Source: Deltaproteobacteria bacterium UBA5205
Lineage (GTDB): Bacteria; Desulfobacterota; Syntrophorhabdia; Syntrophorhabdales; Syntrophorhabdaceae
NCBI GenBank assembly: GCA_002412715.1
Contig: DHVP01000008.1
Coordinates: forward strand, 1 to 64,000
Direction: 5' to 3'
Length of the DNA: 64,000 nucleotides
The notes below the pieces were generated by a model. The model searched no databases and was not told the origin of the DNA. It was given only the letters and a program-made list of their open reading frames with translations. Positions 6,689 through 16,159 of this stretch are shown piece by piece. The position numbers and the translations under genes are program-made. Each line of letters begins with the position of its first letter. The first letter of the stretch is position 1.

Positions 6689-9340
6689 TTAATTCACTTT
6701 TATTGTCGGCCCCCCGCCATTCTTCTCCTTCTGGAAGACCCTGCCGACGCGTTCCTGCATATCCTTGAAACTTACCATATTCATGGGATCTCTGTTCACT
6801 ACATCGATACCTCTCAGGAAAGCGCGGCGTATGAGGTACTCCTTGCCTCCTTCGAGGATCTTTCCCCTGATATTGAAATTATCGTTTTCCAGCGTGCACC
6901 GGATTCCGATGCGGCTGTACGGGTATTCCTTGAAAAATCTGTTGAGCCCGCTCTTCAGCACGGCCCCGACCCCGCCGGAACCGGTGCCCAGAATGGATAT
7001 GTTCTCGATGGCATCCACGGAAACCTTGCGCGGCACCCCGCTTTTCTTCACGGTATCCAGGTCAAAGACAAAACGCGACGGCTGGCCGTATTCGATCACC
7101 AGGTCTTTGAGGGAACCCTCGATGACGCCCGTTATTTTGCCCACCTTTATCGTCTCCGTTATCTTCCCGAGATCGATGTTGCTGAAACGAATGTCGCCGC
7201 CAATCTTTCTCGACGGGGCAAAAAGGTCCCGTACGTACATATCCGCCGCTTCAATCCTGCCGCCGAATATGTCAAGGGCCATCACCCCTTCGGTTGTGAG
7301 CTCCCCGTTTTGGTACGTGATCGAAGGAAAGCGGGCCTTCACGGTCCCGGGAAAGGTAAGGCCCGTCAGGTCGTTCAAGAATTTCGGGAGGTCTATACCG
7401 GTCATGGAAGCACCGAAGGAAAGCTTCGGCGACTTGCCCAGAATGTCCTTTGCCGTAAGAGCCCTGACGCGGATGGAGCCGCCGTAGAAAGGAACGGCTA
7501 TGATCCCCGGTGCCGACACATCGTTTCCGTGGGCGGTGATGGGTATCTTCATCTCCGGCAGGCTGTAGGTGCCCTTTGTTAATCCGGTAATAGTGATGAT
7601 GCCTAAAGGTCCCGGCGAGGAAGCGGCGGTCTCGTCGCCCGCGGCTGCGGCAAGATCAAAGGGCACATCCATGTCGATCCCCCGGATACCGAGCGAAACC
7701 GCGGGAAGACTCAACGAAGCCGTCGAAAGCTTTACGTTCCCCTTCGTCGCCAACCGCTTGTCCGTCGATGTAACCAGGACGTCAGCATCAAGCTTCCCCT
7801 CAAACTCGATCCCTTTCAGGGCTGCGGCGGTCTGGGCGAGATAATCGGCCGCAAACACGGATACGATCCTCCTCACCGCGACATCCTGCGCGGTCAGGTG
7901 GAGCCCCCATTGTCCCGTGCCGAAAAAACCGTCGTATGCGTATCGCCCCGTATTGAAGAGATCGCAGGTTCCCGTGAACCTGGACCCCGTCTTGCTGTTC
8001 ATCGTCACATCGGTCTTTGAGGAGAACCTGGATGGCTCTTTTTTCAGATCCTTGTAGTACTTGCCCCAGAGATATTCGCCCGAAGACATCTGGGAGGATA
8101 TCTTCATCGATGCATCTTTGTCGCCGCGGGGCAGGCTGAAATTGAGGATCACCGATCCGCTGATCCCCTGGGCGGCTTTAGAACCGTCGGGAGAGGAGAA
8201 TCCCCCTTTTTTCACGTCCATGGTCACGGTCCCCGAAAAAGACGGGGCCTTCCCCGCCATCGTTCCCTCCATCCGTGCCTTGAGCGAACCCGACCCCTCG
8301 ATGGACCATTTTTTTGCCTCTTCCTGCGACAAGAGTGACTTCGCCGTCCCGAAAAGGTTGGAAAAGTTGAGCTCCTGCGTTTCAAGCGAGGCGGACAGCG
8401 GCATGGATCCCTTGAATGTCAGTCGCGCGGCGCCCCTCAGAGTGCCCACGCCCGGCATTGTTATTTGCAGATCGTCAGATACAAATGCTTTGGACTTTGT
8501 CTGGTAAAGGGCGTTCATTGAGATCTGCCCGTTCTTGAGCTCAGCCCTCTGCCCGTTTTTCGTAAAGATCAGTGCCGCGATGGACGTGACGGCCCTGGAG
8601 ATCACTATTCGGTCCTTTTCGAACATGACGGGCATAGTGAACCTGACACCTTTCAGGGCCACGTCTCCCATGGAGCCATCATCAATCTCAATCTCAATCG
8701 TGCCCTTTCCCAGCATGTCGGGAAGGATGCCTGTCATGTTGAGCTGGCCCCTGCACCTGCCCGTTGCCGACATCTTCGATCCGCCGGGCTGGTTGATGGC
8801 GATCAAACCCGTGAAGGCAAGGACCCCTCCATGATCGGCAGAGAAATCCTTTACGGACAGATCGATCTTTTTAAGGGTGATGGTGCCTTCGGAACCCTTG
8901 AAGGAAAGGATGAATTCTCCGTTCTCCATGGTCAGAAGCTGCACCGGCGGTATTTTCCGGATGAAGGAGAGGTCCGTCTCAGTCTCTTTTTTATCGCCAA
9001 GACGGATTCGTATCCTGGGGTCTCTGAGGAGGACCTTCTCGACCTCGCCTTTAAAAGCCGCTGTCGGGCTCGACGAGACGCTCACGCGGGAACTGGTGAA
9101 GAGAAAGTTCCCCTTTCGTGTATCCGCAATCGTGAAACCTTTAAGATCGGCCTTGAGGGGATAAAAGGAAAAGGAATCGGCAGCCATATCATAGCCGAAA
9201 AGGGGCCCGCTGATCATGGCGGCCGACCGCAAAAGAAGGGGCGTCCTGACAAGAAGGACAAGCCCCGCCGCAGCGACGGCAATGAGAATGACAATGGTAA
9301 GAATAAACCTGTTCTTCGTCACGGATCTTTCCGCGGTCAT
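6689..9340 (-). CDS. ydbH: YdbH-type AsmA-like intermembrane lipid-transport protein
   Basis: An 883-aa protein with one N-terminal membrane anchor (~residues 12-32), then a long beta-rich periplasmic body typical of AsmA/TamB-like bridge proteins. The C-terminal ~250 residues carry the YdbH domain ('GIDLPKFLNDLTGLTFPGTV', 'VSVDAIENISILGTG', 'FNIRGKILEGGKEYLIRR'). Such proteins form hydrophobic grooves that carry phospholipids to the outer membrane. The length matches E. coli YdbH (879 aa). It is co-directional with ydbL directly downstream. No strong ribosome-binding site is visible at the chosen ATG. A fragment of its 3' region lies at 5071-5109. Confidence 0.82.
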   Translation of the reverse strand: MTAERSVTKNRFILTIVILIAVAAAGLVLLVRTPLLLRSAAMISGPLFGYDMAADSFSFYPLKADLKGFTIADTRKGNFLFTSSRVSVSSSPTAAFKGEVEKVLLRDPRIRIRLGDKKETETDLSFIRKIPPVQLLTMENGEFILSFKGSEGTITLKKIDLSVKDFSADHGGVLAFTGLIAINQPGGSKMSATGRCRGQLNMTGILPDMLGKGTIEIEIDDGSMGDVALKGVRFTMPVMFEKDRIVISRAVTSIAALIFTKNGQRAELKNGQISMNALYQTKSKAFVSDDLQITMPGVGTLRGAARLTFKGSMPLSASLETQELNFSNLFGTAKSLLSQEEAKKWSIEGSGSLKARMEGTMAGKAPSFSGTVTMDVKKGGFSSPDGSKAAQGISGSVILNFSLPRGDKDASMKISSQMSSGEYLWGKYYKDLKKEPSRFSSKTDVTMNSKTGSRFTGTCDLFNTGRYAYDGFFGTGQWGLHLTAQDVAVRRIVSVFAADYLAQTAAALKGIEFEGKLDADVLVTSTDKRLATKGNVKLSTASLSLPAVSLGIRGIDMDVPFDLAAAAGDETAASSPGPLGIITITGLTKGTYSLPEMKIPITAHGNDVSAPGIIAVPFYGGSIRVRALTAKDILGKSPKLSFGASMTGIDLPKFLNDLTGLTFPGTVKARFPSITYQNGELTTEGVMALDIFGGRIEAADMYVRDLFAPSRKIGGDIRFSNIDLGKITETIKVGKITGVIEGSLKDLVIEYGQPSRFVFDLDTVKKSGVPRKVSVDAIENISILGTGSGGVGAVLKSGLNRFFKEYPYSRIGIRCTLENDNFNIRGKILEGGKEYLIRRAFLRGIDVVNRDPMNMVSFKDMQERVGRVFQKEKNGGGPTIKVN

Positions 9341-9367
9341 TATAGCATGAAAGTGGGAAGACAGGTA

Positions 9368-9466
9368 ATGGGTTATGGGTAATAGGTAATAGGGAATAGG
9401 GAAAGACAGGCCCGCCTGTCGACCCCGATTTTCCTATGACCTATAACCCATTACCCATAACCTCTC
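9368..9466. repeat. GGGTTATGG-type inverted repeat, unit 1
   Basis: A run of TAATGGGTTATGGGTAATAG-type words (9368-9406) is followed by its inverse, ATAACCCATTACCCATAACC (about 9443-9462), with a short spacer. It can fold into an imperfect hairpin. Related units occur at 9518-9605 and 62512-62627, so this is a dispersed repeat family in the genome. Confidence 0.7.
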
Positions 9467-9517
9467 TTCTTGTTTTTCCCCTTTTCCTTACGCTATTGTA
9501 TGTAAGGGGGAAGACAG

Positions 9518-9605
9518 GTAATTAGGTTATGGGTCACAGGTTGATGGGTACAAATCGAGAAGACTCTATCTTTCCCATTACCCATAACCTATTACCCATA
9601 ACCCC
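9518..9605. repeat. GGGTTATGG-type inverted repeat, unit 2
   Basis: TTAGGTTATGGGTCACAGG with GATGGG at 9523-9548 and the inverse CCCATTACCCATAACCTA with TTACCCATAACCCC at 9574-9605. It overlaps the apparent 5' end of the following membrane gene, so about 25 residues of that protein may be repeat-encoded. Confidence 0.65.
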
Positions 9606-11859
9606 TGTTCTTCTATTCACCCTTCTCGTGACCGGACTTTCGGGGATTGTCGTGCAGACGGTCCTTATCAGGGAAAGTCTCGTCGTCTATGGCGGGAATG
9701 AGCTTTCCATTGGTTTAATCATCGGTTCGTGGGTGGTCTGGGAGGCATTGGGGGCATATATAGGCGGACGATGGCCGCGTGGGGAACGCGCTGTCGGACA
9801 CGTGTTCATCGGCGCCGGCATTCTCTTCGCGGTTTTATTCCCTGCCGGCATTTACTGCATTCGCGTCCTCAAGATCATAAGCGGCCTGCCGCCGGAGGTC
9901 TCCGTGGGCATCATGGGGATCTTCTGCACCTCCATGATCGTCTTTTTTCCTTTCGGCCTTCTCCACGGCCTTTCATTCACGGCGGCTTACAGGATCTACG
10001 ATCGTTTGAAGGGACCCGACAGCATGGCGGCAAGCCGGGTCTACTTCTTTGAGATGCTCGGCACTATCGTTGGCGGCGTCCTCGTAAGTTACGTCCTCAT
10101 CACACGGTTGAATTCATTCAACATCGGCGGGGTGGTCGTTGTCCTCATGTCCCTTGCCTGCCTTGGGCTCGCCCTGTCGTCGCCTGCCGGACCGGCGAGG
10201 CTCCTTGCCGCCGTGAGCCTGTCCGTTGCAGTCTGCTCGTCTTTGCTCATGGCCTTTGGGGGCGGCGAATATTTCCACTGGCGATCGATCAGGGCCCAGT
10301 GGCACGGACGGGAGGTGGTGCACTATCAGAATTCGCACTATCAGAATATAGCCGTCACCAGGGAGCAGGATCAGTACACTTTTTTCACCGACGGCCTTCC
10401 TGCCGCCACCATACCCGTGCCCGACATAGTCCGCGTGGAGGAAATCGTTCATATCCCTTTCCTTGCCCATGGGGCACCTGAGGATGTCCTTGTCCTTCAT
10501 GGCGGGGCGGGCGGCGTGATCGGCGAGGCCCTGAAATATCCCACGGTCGAGCATATCGATTATGTGGAGATAGACCCCGCTTATCTTGCGGCGATCATCC
10601 GCTACCCTTCGGAGCTTGTCCTGTCGGAGCTTGGCGATAAGCGGCTGACCCTGCATTATACCGACGGCAGACGTTTCGTGAACCGGACCACCCGGCGGTA
10701 CGATGTCGTCCTGTCAGGATTATCCGCCCCCCGCACGCTTCAGGCCAACAGGTTCTTTACCGTGGAGTTTTTCCGCGAAATAAAGAGGATCCTGAAGAAG
10801 GACGGCATCTTCGTCTTCACCGTGCCCGGCTCGCTCGCCTATTACGACAGGGAGCTTCAGGACGTCAACATGTCGGCCCTCCTGTCCGCCCGCAGTGTAT
10901 TCTCCAATGTCGCCGTAGTACCGGGAGAAGAGAACCTGTTCCTTGCCGGCGTGTCCGGCGATCCCATCGCCCTTTCGGCACAGCGGATGGAGACCAGGCT
11001 GAAACAGTATGGTATTGCGGCCAGGCTCATCTCGCTGCCCCATCTGAGCTACCGCCTTGACCGGGAAAGGGTGGACTGGTATTTCTCCGCGATAAAACCA
11101 TCCCGCGCAAAGAAGGACCGCGACCTAACCCCCACCGGCGTCTATTACAATATCGCCTTTGCGAACGCGCTGCACACGCCCTGGATGAAGGGATTCTTTG
11201 CGGCCGCGCAGGAAAAGGGTACGGCTGTCTTCCTCCTCGTGGCGGCGATTATCGGCGCAGGGGCATTCCTCCTGAAAGGGAGGTACCCGGCAACACCCGT
11301 GCTCTTTGTGATCTCCACGACGGGTTTCGTCGTCATGCTGCTGGAGCTGTCACTCATCTTCGTCTTCCAGGTGCTGTACGGAAACGTTTTCCATGAAATC
11401 GGGATGCTCATCACCATGCTCATGGCCGGCATGGCAGCCGGGAGTATGGCCGTCGGCCGGCTCGGCCCAAAAACCCGGGACACGTCGAAAAATCTCGCTG
11501 CAACCGAGGGAGCACTGGCACTTTTTTGCATTTTTCTGGTGATCGTATTTTCCCTCTCGGGCCGCGTTGCGACGGCAGGTGAGACACTCCTGCGCCTTGT
11601 CTTTTTCGCACTCCTTTTCGTGTCGGGGCTCTTTGCCGGTATGGAGTTCCCCCTTGCGGTAAGACTTTACGAAAACGGAAGACCGCGTGAAGGATCCGTG
11701 GGGCCCGTTTACGGCAGCGATCTCGCCGGGGGTTTTGTCGGAGGGCTGGCCGGGGGTTTCTTCCTCTTTCCCCTCATGGGAGTGACCGGAAGCTGTCTTG
11801 TTTTTGCCGCACTCAAGATGTGCGGGCTTCTTCTGCTGTTATCTCGAAAAAGAAAGTAG
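9529..11859 (+). CDS. Membrane-embedded spermidine-synthase-like protein
   Basis: A 776-aa fusion: about seven transmembrane helices (residues ~28-245), a soluble spermine/spermidine-synthase-type Rossmann domain (~270-480: 'DVLVLHGGAGGVIGEALKYP', 'HIDYVEIDPAYLAAII', 'LHYTDGRRFV', 'IKRILKKDGIFVFTVPG'), then about six more helices. The usual catalytic Asp pattern is altered (the SpeE 'GGGDG' is GGAGG here), so aminopropyl transfer is uncertain. The first ~25 residues come from a dispersed repeat; a GTG at 9628 is a possible later start. It precedes the AmmeMemoRadiSam genes by 56 bases and may be co-transcribed with them. Confidence 0.78.
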   Translation: MGHRLMGTNREDSIFPITHNLLPITPVLLFTLLVTGLSGIVVQTVLIRESLVVYGGNELSIGLIIGSWVVWEALGAYIGGRWPRGERAVGHVFIGAGILFAVLFPAGIYCIRVLKIISGLPPEVSVGIMGIFCTSMIVFFPFGLLHGLSFTAAYRIYDRLKGPDSMAASRVYFFEMLGTIVGGVLVSYVLITRLNSFNIGGVVVVLMSLACLGLALSSPAGPARLLAAVSLSVAVCSSLLMAFGGGEYFHWRSIRAQWHGREVVHYQNSHYQNIAVTREQDQYTFFTDGLPAATIPVPDIVRVEEIVHIPFLAHGAPEDVLVLHGGAGGVIGEALKYPTVEHIDYVEIDPAYLAAIIRYPSELVLSELGDKRLTLHYTDGRRFVNRTTRRYDVVLSGLSAPRTLQANRFFTVEFFREIKRILKKDGIFVFTVPGSLAYYDRELQDVNMSALLSARSVFSNVAVVPGEENLFLAGVSGDPIALSAQRMETRLKQYGIAARLISLPHLSYRLDRERVDWYFSAIKPSRAKKDRDLTPTGVYYNIAFANALHTPWMKGFFAAAQEKGTAVFLLVAAIIGAGAFLLKGRYPATPVLFVISTTGFVVMLLELSLIFVFQVLYGNVFHEIGMLITMLMAGMAAGSMAVGRLGPKTRDTSKNLAATEGALALFCIFLVIVFSLSGRVATAGETLLRLVFFALLFVSGLFAGMEFPLAVRLYENGRPREGSVGPVYGSDLAGGFVGGLAGGFFLFPLMGVTGSCLVFAALKMCGLLLLLSRKRK

Positions 11860-11915
11860 TATAATAGCAAGAAATTCGGGGGTGTTGCGAAACACATCAT
11901 CATGACGGTGCTACG

Positions 11916-13025
11916 GTGAATAGAAGAGATTTCCTGAAGACTGCCGCTTTCTCACCCCTCATCATTTCCGGGACTGCCCGGGCAGCAGTGCAGGGGACCG
12001 CACCGTCCTACCATGAGGCCCTCTACTACCGGAAGAGCGGCGGCTCGGGGAAAAAGGTCGACTGCCTGCTGTGCCCCCGCCGCTGTGTCCTCGTCGACGG
12101 CCAAACAGGTTTTTGCAGGGCACGCAAGAACATCGCCGGCAAGCTTTATTCCCTGGGGTATGCCTCGCCATGTGCCGTCCACATCGATCCCGTGGAAAAG
12201 AAGCCTTTTTTCAACGTCCTCCCCAGGACGCTGGCCTTCTCCGTGGCAAGCGCGGGCTGCAACTTCAGGTGCAAATTCTGCCAGAACTGGCAGATCTCCC
12301 AGGCATCACCCCTTGAAACAACCAATACGACGCTCTCGCCCGACGACCTCGTTGCGGCCGCCGCCCGCAAGGGTTGCAGGAGCATTGCCTACACCTACAC
12401 GGAACCGACCAACTTCTACGAATACATGTTCGACACGGCGAGGCTTGCCCGCAAGCGCGGCATCCTCAATGTCTCCCACTCGAACGGGTACATCAACCCG
12501 GAACCGCTGAAGGCGCTCAGCAAGTACATGGACGCCGTCAATATCGACCTTAAGGGGTTTTCGTCCTCCTTTTACAACAAGCTCTGCGAAGGCGAACTGG
12601 AACCGGTACTGGCCACAATCAAAACGCTCAAGCACTCCCGCGTGTGGGTGGAGGTCACCAACCTCGTCATACAGGGCTATAATGACGACGAGAAGACGAT
12701 CACGGACATGTGCCGGTGGCTCGCAAAGGAGGCCGGAGTGGACGTGCCCATCCATTTTTCCCGCTTCTACCCTATGTATAAGTTGACCGGTGTCCCTCCT
12801 ACGCCCGTGAAGACACTTGAACGGGCACGCGAGATAGCCGTCTCGGCCGGCCTTAACTTTCCCTATATCGGAAATGTGCCGGGCCACCCGGGCGAAAATA
12901 CCTACTGCCCGAAATGCAAGAGGCTCCTCATACAGAGATCGGGTTACAATGTCCTCAACATTGCCCTGAAGGGCGGGAAATGCCCCGACTGTGCGGCAAA
13001 GATAGGGGGAATATGGGACGCATGA
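11916..13025 (+). CDS. AmmeMemoRadiSam system radical SAM enzyme with Tat signal
   Basis: A 369-aa protein with a GTG start. Residues 1-24 form a twin-arginine signal (RRDFLK followed by a hydrophobic stretch and ARAA). Residues ~50-70 carry CxxC-type cysteines; the radical SAM triad is C115, C119, C122 ('CNFRCKFC'); the C-terminus has a second zinc-type CxxC pair ('CPKCKR', 'CPDCAAK'). The family resembles pyruvate-formate-lyase activases and is genomically tied to Memo and AMMECR1 proteins; its substrate is unknown. The Tat signal predicts export of a folded Fe-S enzyme, which is unusual for radical SAM proteins. Ends overlapping the Memo-AMMECR1 gene. Confidence 0.87.
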   Translation: MNRRDFLKTAAFSPLIISGTARAAVQGTAPSYHEALYYRKSGGSGKKVDCLLCPRRCVLVDGQTGFCRARKNIAGKLYSLGYASPCAVHIDPVEKKPFFNVLPRTLAFSVASAGCNFRCKFCQNWQISQASPLETTNTTLSPDDLVAAAARKGCRSIAYTYTEPTNFYEYMFDTARLARKRGILNVSHSNGYINPEPLKALSKYMDAVNIDLKGFSSSFYNKLCEGELEPVLATIKTLKHSRVWVEVTNLVIQGYNDDEKTITDMCRWLAKEAGVDVPIHFSRFYPMYKLTGVPPTPVKTLERAREIAVSAGLNFPYIGNVPGHPGENTYCPKCKRLLIQRSGYNVLNIALKGGKCPDCAAKIGGIWDA

Positions 13026-14521
13026 GAAGAATGCTCAGGAGAGCCTTCCTTAACAGGGCTTTTATACCGGCACTGATAATCGGTTCCTTCCTCGTCTTCG
13101 TCCTCTCTCACGGCGGAGGGGCTGCCGAGGAACCCATCCCCCAGGTGAAAAAGGCTGTTTTTGCCGGTTCCTTTTATCCCGCCGACAGGCACTCTCTGCA
13201 GGTCCTTATCGACGGCTATCTTGACAGCATAGACAGTAAGGCTGATATGCCGCCCGGGGTCTTCGCAATCATCGCGCCTCACGCGGGATACGTCTATTCG
13301 GGCAAGGTGGCGGCCTATTCATACAAGGCGATCCAGGCAAAGGGGTTCAAGACGGTGGTGCTTCTCGGGTCCAGCCACCGTAGTTTTTTCAACGGCATCG
13401 CCCTGTACCCGTCCGGAACCTGGGAGACACCGCTGGGACGGGTGGCGATAGACTCCGCCATGGCCCGGAAAATGGCATCCCTGTGCCCAAACATCAAAAG
13501 CCTTCCCCGTGCATTCGACGAAGAGCATTCCCTTGAGGTCCAGCTCCCCTTTCTCCAGAGAGCGCTCAAGGATTTCAAGATCGTTCCGCTTCTGACAGGG
13601 TCCGTGGAAAAGGCGGATATGCCTGCCCTGGCGGAAACGCTGGCGACCATCCTGAAACAGAACAAAGGCAAGGTGCTCGTCGTCGTTTCCTCCGACATGT
13701 CCCACTACCATCCCTATTCCGAGGCCGTGAGGATCGATTCATCGACGCTCAGGCTCATGGGCGAGTTGAACTGGAAGACGCTCCTCGAAGGCATCTCGAA
13801 TAAAGAGAATGAGCTCTGCGCCGCGCCGGCGGTCATTGCCGCGATGATGGCGGCTGAAAAGCTCGGCGGACAGGTTCAGCTTCTCCAGTATGCCAATTCC
13901 GGAGATACGGCGGGCGACAAATCCCGCGTGGTGGGTTACGGCTCGGCGGCCCTCTGGCAGCCCGACGTTAAAAGCGCCGGGCCCCTGACGGACACCGAGA
14001 AGAAACGGCTCCTTTCGCTTGCACGGAAGACGCTCGAAGAATACGTTGCATCAAGGAAGATCCCGGCGGTCGACGTCAGGGAGCCACGGCTCCTCGAAAG
14101 ATCGGGGGTCTTTGTGACGCTCACCATGGGCGGGCAGCTCAGGGGCTGCATAGGCTACATCCGGCCCATGGCCCCGCTTTACAGGTCCGTAATGGAAATG
14201 ACCGTTGCCGCATCATCGAATGACATGAGGTTTCGCCCCGTTAATAAGGAAGAACTCAAGGAAATATCCATCGAGATCTCCGTTCTTTCGGCACTTAAGC
14301 CTGTAAAATCCGTCAGCGAAATCCAGGTCGGCACCCATGGTCTTTATATCGTAAAGTCAGGCAATACGGGACTTCTTCTTCCACAGGTTGCGACGCAGTA
14401 TCGATGGAGTCGGGACGAGTTCCTCCAAAATACATGTAACAAGGCCGGTCTGCCCGAAAATGCATGGAAAGACAAGGAAACGAAGATATACATTTTTTCG
14501 GCGCAGATATTTTCCGAGTAG
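13022..14521 (+). CDS. Memo-AMMECR1 fusion (AmmeMemoRadiSam B/A)
   Basis: A 499-aa fusion. After an N-terminal signal/anchor (~residues 10-32) comes a Memo domain (~42-310), a dioxygenase-like fold with conserved His and Asp: 'AIIAPHAGYVYSG', 'LLGSSHRSFF', 'DEEHSLEVQLPFLQ', 'VVSSDMSHYHPY'. From ~322 to the end is an AMMECR1 domain ('TLTMGGQLRGCIGYIRPM'). The ATG overlaps the TGA of the radical SAM gene (ATGA); an ATG nine bases earlier is in frame but too close to the GGGGGA site. Function unknown; the three domain families co-occur across prokaryotes. The signal suggests action outside the cytoplasm, as for its partner. Confidence 0.87.
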   Translation: MRRMLRRAFLNRAFIPALIIGSFLVFVLSHGGGAAEEPIPQVKKAVFAGSFYPADRHSLQVLIDGYLDSIDSKADMPPGVFAIIAPHAGYVYSGKVAAYSYKAIQAKGFKTVVLLGSSHRSFFNGIALYPSGTWETPLGRVAIDSAMARKMASLCPNIKSLPRAFDEEHSLEVQLPFLQRALKDFKIVPLLTGSVEKADMPALAETLATILKQNKGKVLVVVSSDMSHYHPYSEAVRIDSSTLRLMGELNWKTLLEGISNKENELCAAPAVIAAMMAAEKLGGQVQLLQYANSGDTAGDKSRVVGYGSAALWQPDVKSAGPLTDTEKKRLLSLARKTLEEYVASRKIPAVDVREPRLLERSGVFVTLTMGGQLRGCIGYIRPMAPLYRSVMEMTVAASSNDMRFRPVNKEELKEISIEISVLSALKPVKSVSEIQVGTHGLYIVKSGNTGLLLPQVATQYRWSRDEFLQNTCNKAGLPENAWKDKETKIYIFSAQIFSE

Positions 14522-14557
14522 ATGTTTCAATGATGTTACTCTTATTAAGGAGCCGGG

Positions 14558-14929
14558 ATGAAAATCAGGTTCGTCGTACCGACGGCAGACATCGTAAATG
14601 AGGAAAGAGACCGTTTTCTCACGCAGGCGATGGGTGGCTGCTGGCATGAGCAGGGCAGCGGCAATCCCGTTACGATGTTCACCCTCCGGGGTCATATCTG
14701 TTCAAAGTGCGGACTCTTCTTCTCTACTGCAACCGATTACTCCACACCGGAAGATTTTCTGAGACTGTACGAATGGGCAAAAAATGACCCGGGACTTCAG
14801 GCGTTTGTCACCGCGTTCCGGGCAAGGGACTTCATGAATGAAAAACGAGGGCCCGAGAAGAGAAAACAATTTGCCGACGGCCTTTACACGCTATTGTCGG
14901 CGCGCGGAAAGGATGAGGAAAATGTTTGA
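14558..14929 (+). CDS. Hypothetical protein with CxxC motif
   Basis: A 123-aa protein with TAAGGAG upstream of the ATG. It has one CxxC ('GHICSKCGLFF') near residue 48 plus an upstream Cys-His ('GCWHEQG'), which could make a small metal site. I do not recognise the family. It overlaps the aminopeptidase gene by eight bases, so the two are likely co-expressed. Confidence 0.65.
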   Translation: MKIRFVVPTADIVNEERDRFLTQAMGGCWHEQGSGNPVTMFTLRGHICSKCGLFFSTATDYSTPEDFLRLYEWAKNDPGLQAFVTAFRARDFMNEKRGPEKRKQFADGLYTLLSARGKDEENV

Positions 14930-16124
14930 CAGCGACACACTCGACAAATACGCAGATGTCCTGCTCTGGGGCCTTTCGACGGCCAGAAAGGAAAGATTCA
15001 AAAAAGGTGACGTGATCTTTCTTCAGTACGACCCGGCGGCCCTCGCGCTTGCCGAGGTGCTCTACACGAAGATCCTGGACCGGGGGATGTATCCCCTGCA
15101 GCGCATGGGGCTCACGAGCACCATGGAACACTCCTTCTACGGAAAGGCGACGGGGCGCCAACTCGCCTGGCTGCCGCCCGGGGACAGGGAACTCTACGAG
15201 CGCATAAACGGAAGAATATTCCTGCGCGCGCCGGCATCGCTGACCCACCTCAGGGACATCGACCCCTTGAGGATCAACAGGGTCCTCGTATCACGCAAAC
15301 CCCTTCGCGACATCCTCGACAAACGAGAGGAAAAAGGCGCCTACAGCTGGACGCTCTGTACCTATCCCACCGCCGGCCTCGCACAACAGGCAAAGATGTC
15401 CGTCAAGGCATATGGCGGACAGATCATCAAGGCCTGCTTCCTCGACGAAAAGGACCCCGTCGGCAAATGGAAGGCCATCCATGCACGGGCGGTACGGATC
15501 AAGAAATGGCTCGGCACCCTGAAGGTAAGATCTCTTCACGTCGCTTCGAAAAACACCGACCTCGTCCTCACACCGGGAGAGAAACGCAAGTGGGCCGGCA
15601 TATCCGGGCACAACATCCCCAGCTTCGAGGTCTTCCTTTCTCCTGACTGGCGGGGCACTGAAGGCACCTATTATGCCAACCTCCCCTCTTTTCGGAGCGG
15701 CAACTACATCGAGGGCGTGCGCCTCACATTCAAGGCGGGAAAAGTCATAGAGGCCGATGCAAAAAAAGGTGGGGAATTCCTCAAAAAACAGATCCTCATG
15801 GATAAGGGCGCCTGCCGCGTGGGAGAGTTTTCGCTGACCGACAAGCGCTTTTCCCTCATTGACCGGTTCATGGCCGACACCCTGTTCGACGAGAACTTCG
15901 GCGGCTCCGACGGCAACTGCCATCTCGCACTCGGCGCATCGTACAGCGACACTTTCAGCGGCAATCCGGCGCGGCTGACGACGGAGATGAAGCAGAAACT
16001 GGGCTTCAACGACTCCGCGCTCCACTGGGACCTTGTCAGTACCGAACCCAGGACCGTGACGGCCCGCCTGGCCAACGGTAAAGAACAGGTGATCTACGAA
16101 AAAGGTGTCTTCTGCCTCCCCTGA
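14922..16124 (+). CDS. M29-family aminopeptidase
   Basis: A 400-aa protein of the thermophilic aminopeptidase (AmpS/PepS, M29) family, dinuclear-metal exopeptidases of the cytoplasm. Typical C-terminal metal-site motifs are present: 'GSDGNCHLALGASY' and 'ALHWDLV', which supply His/Asp ligands, and a Glu-rich region near 'YIEGVRLTFKAGKVIEADA'. The length matches the family (~400-410). The start is the Met with AGGATGAGG upstream, inside the end of the preceding gene. It would remove N-terminal residues from peptides; substrate preference is not readable here. Confidence 0.87.
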   Translation: MFDSDTLDKYADVLLWGLSTARKERFKKGDVIFLQYDPAALALAEVLYTKILDRGMYPLQRMGLTSTMEHSFYGKATGRQLAWLPPGDRELYERINGRIFLRAPASLTHLRDIDPLRINRVLVSRKPLRDILDKREEKGAYSWTLCTYPTAGLAQQAKMSVKAYGGQIIKACFLDEKDPVGKWKAIHARAVRIKKWLGTLKVRSLHVASKNTDLVLTPGEKRKWAGISGHNIPSFEVFLSPDWRGTEGTYYANLPSFRSGNYIEGVRLTFKAGKVIEADAKKGGEFLKKQILMDKGACRVGEFSLTDKRFSLIDRFMADTLFDENFGGSDGNCHLALGASYSDTFSGNPARLTTEMKQKLGFNDSALHWDLVSTEPRTVTARLANGKEQVIYEKGVFCLP

Positions 16125-16159
16125 GATCACATAAACTGGTATTCTTTTTTGTCGGCTGG

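Noticed and set aside
9368..9605. Possible CRISPR array
   Set aside because: The repeats are inverted, degenerate words without regular spacers, and no cas genes are present.
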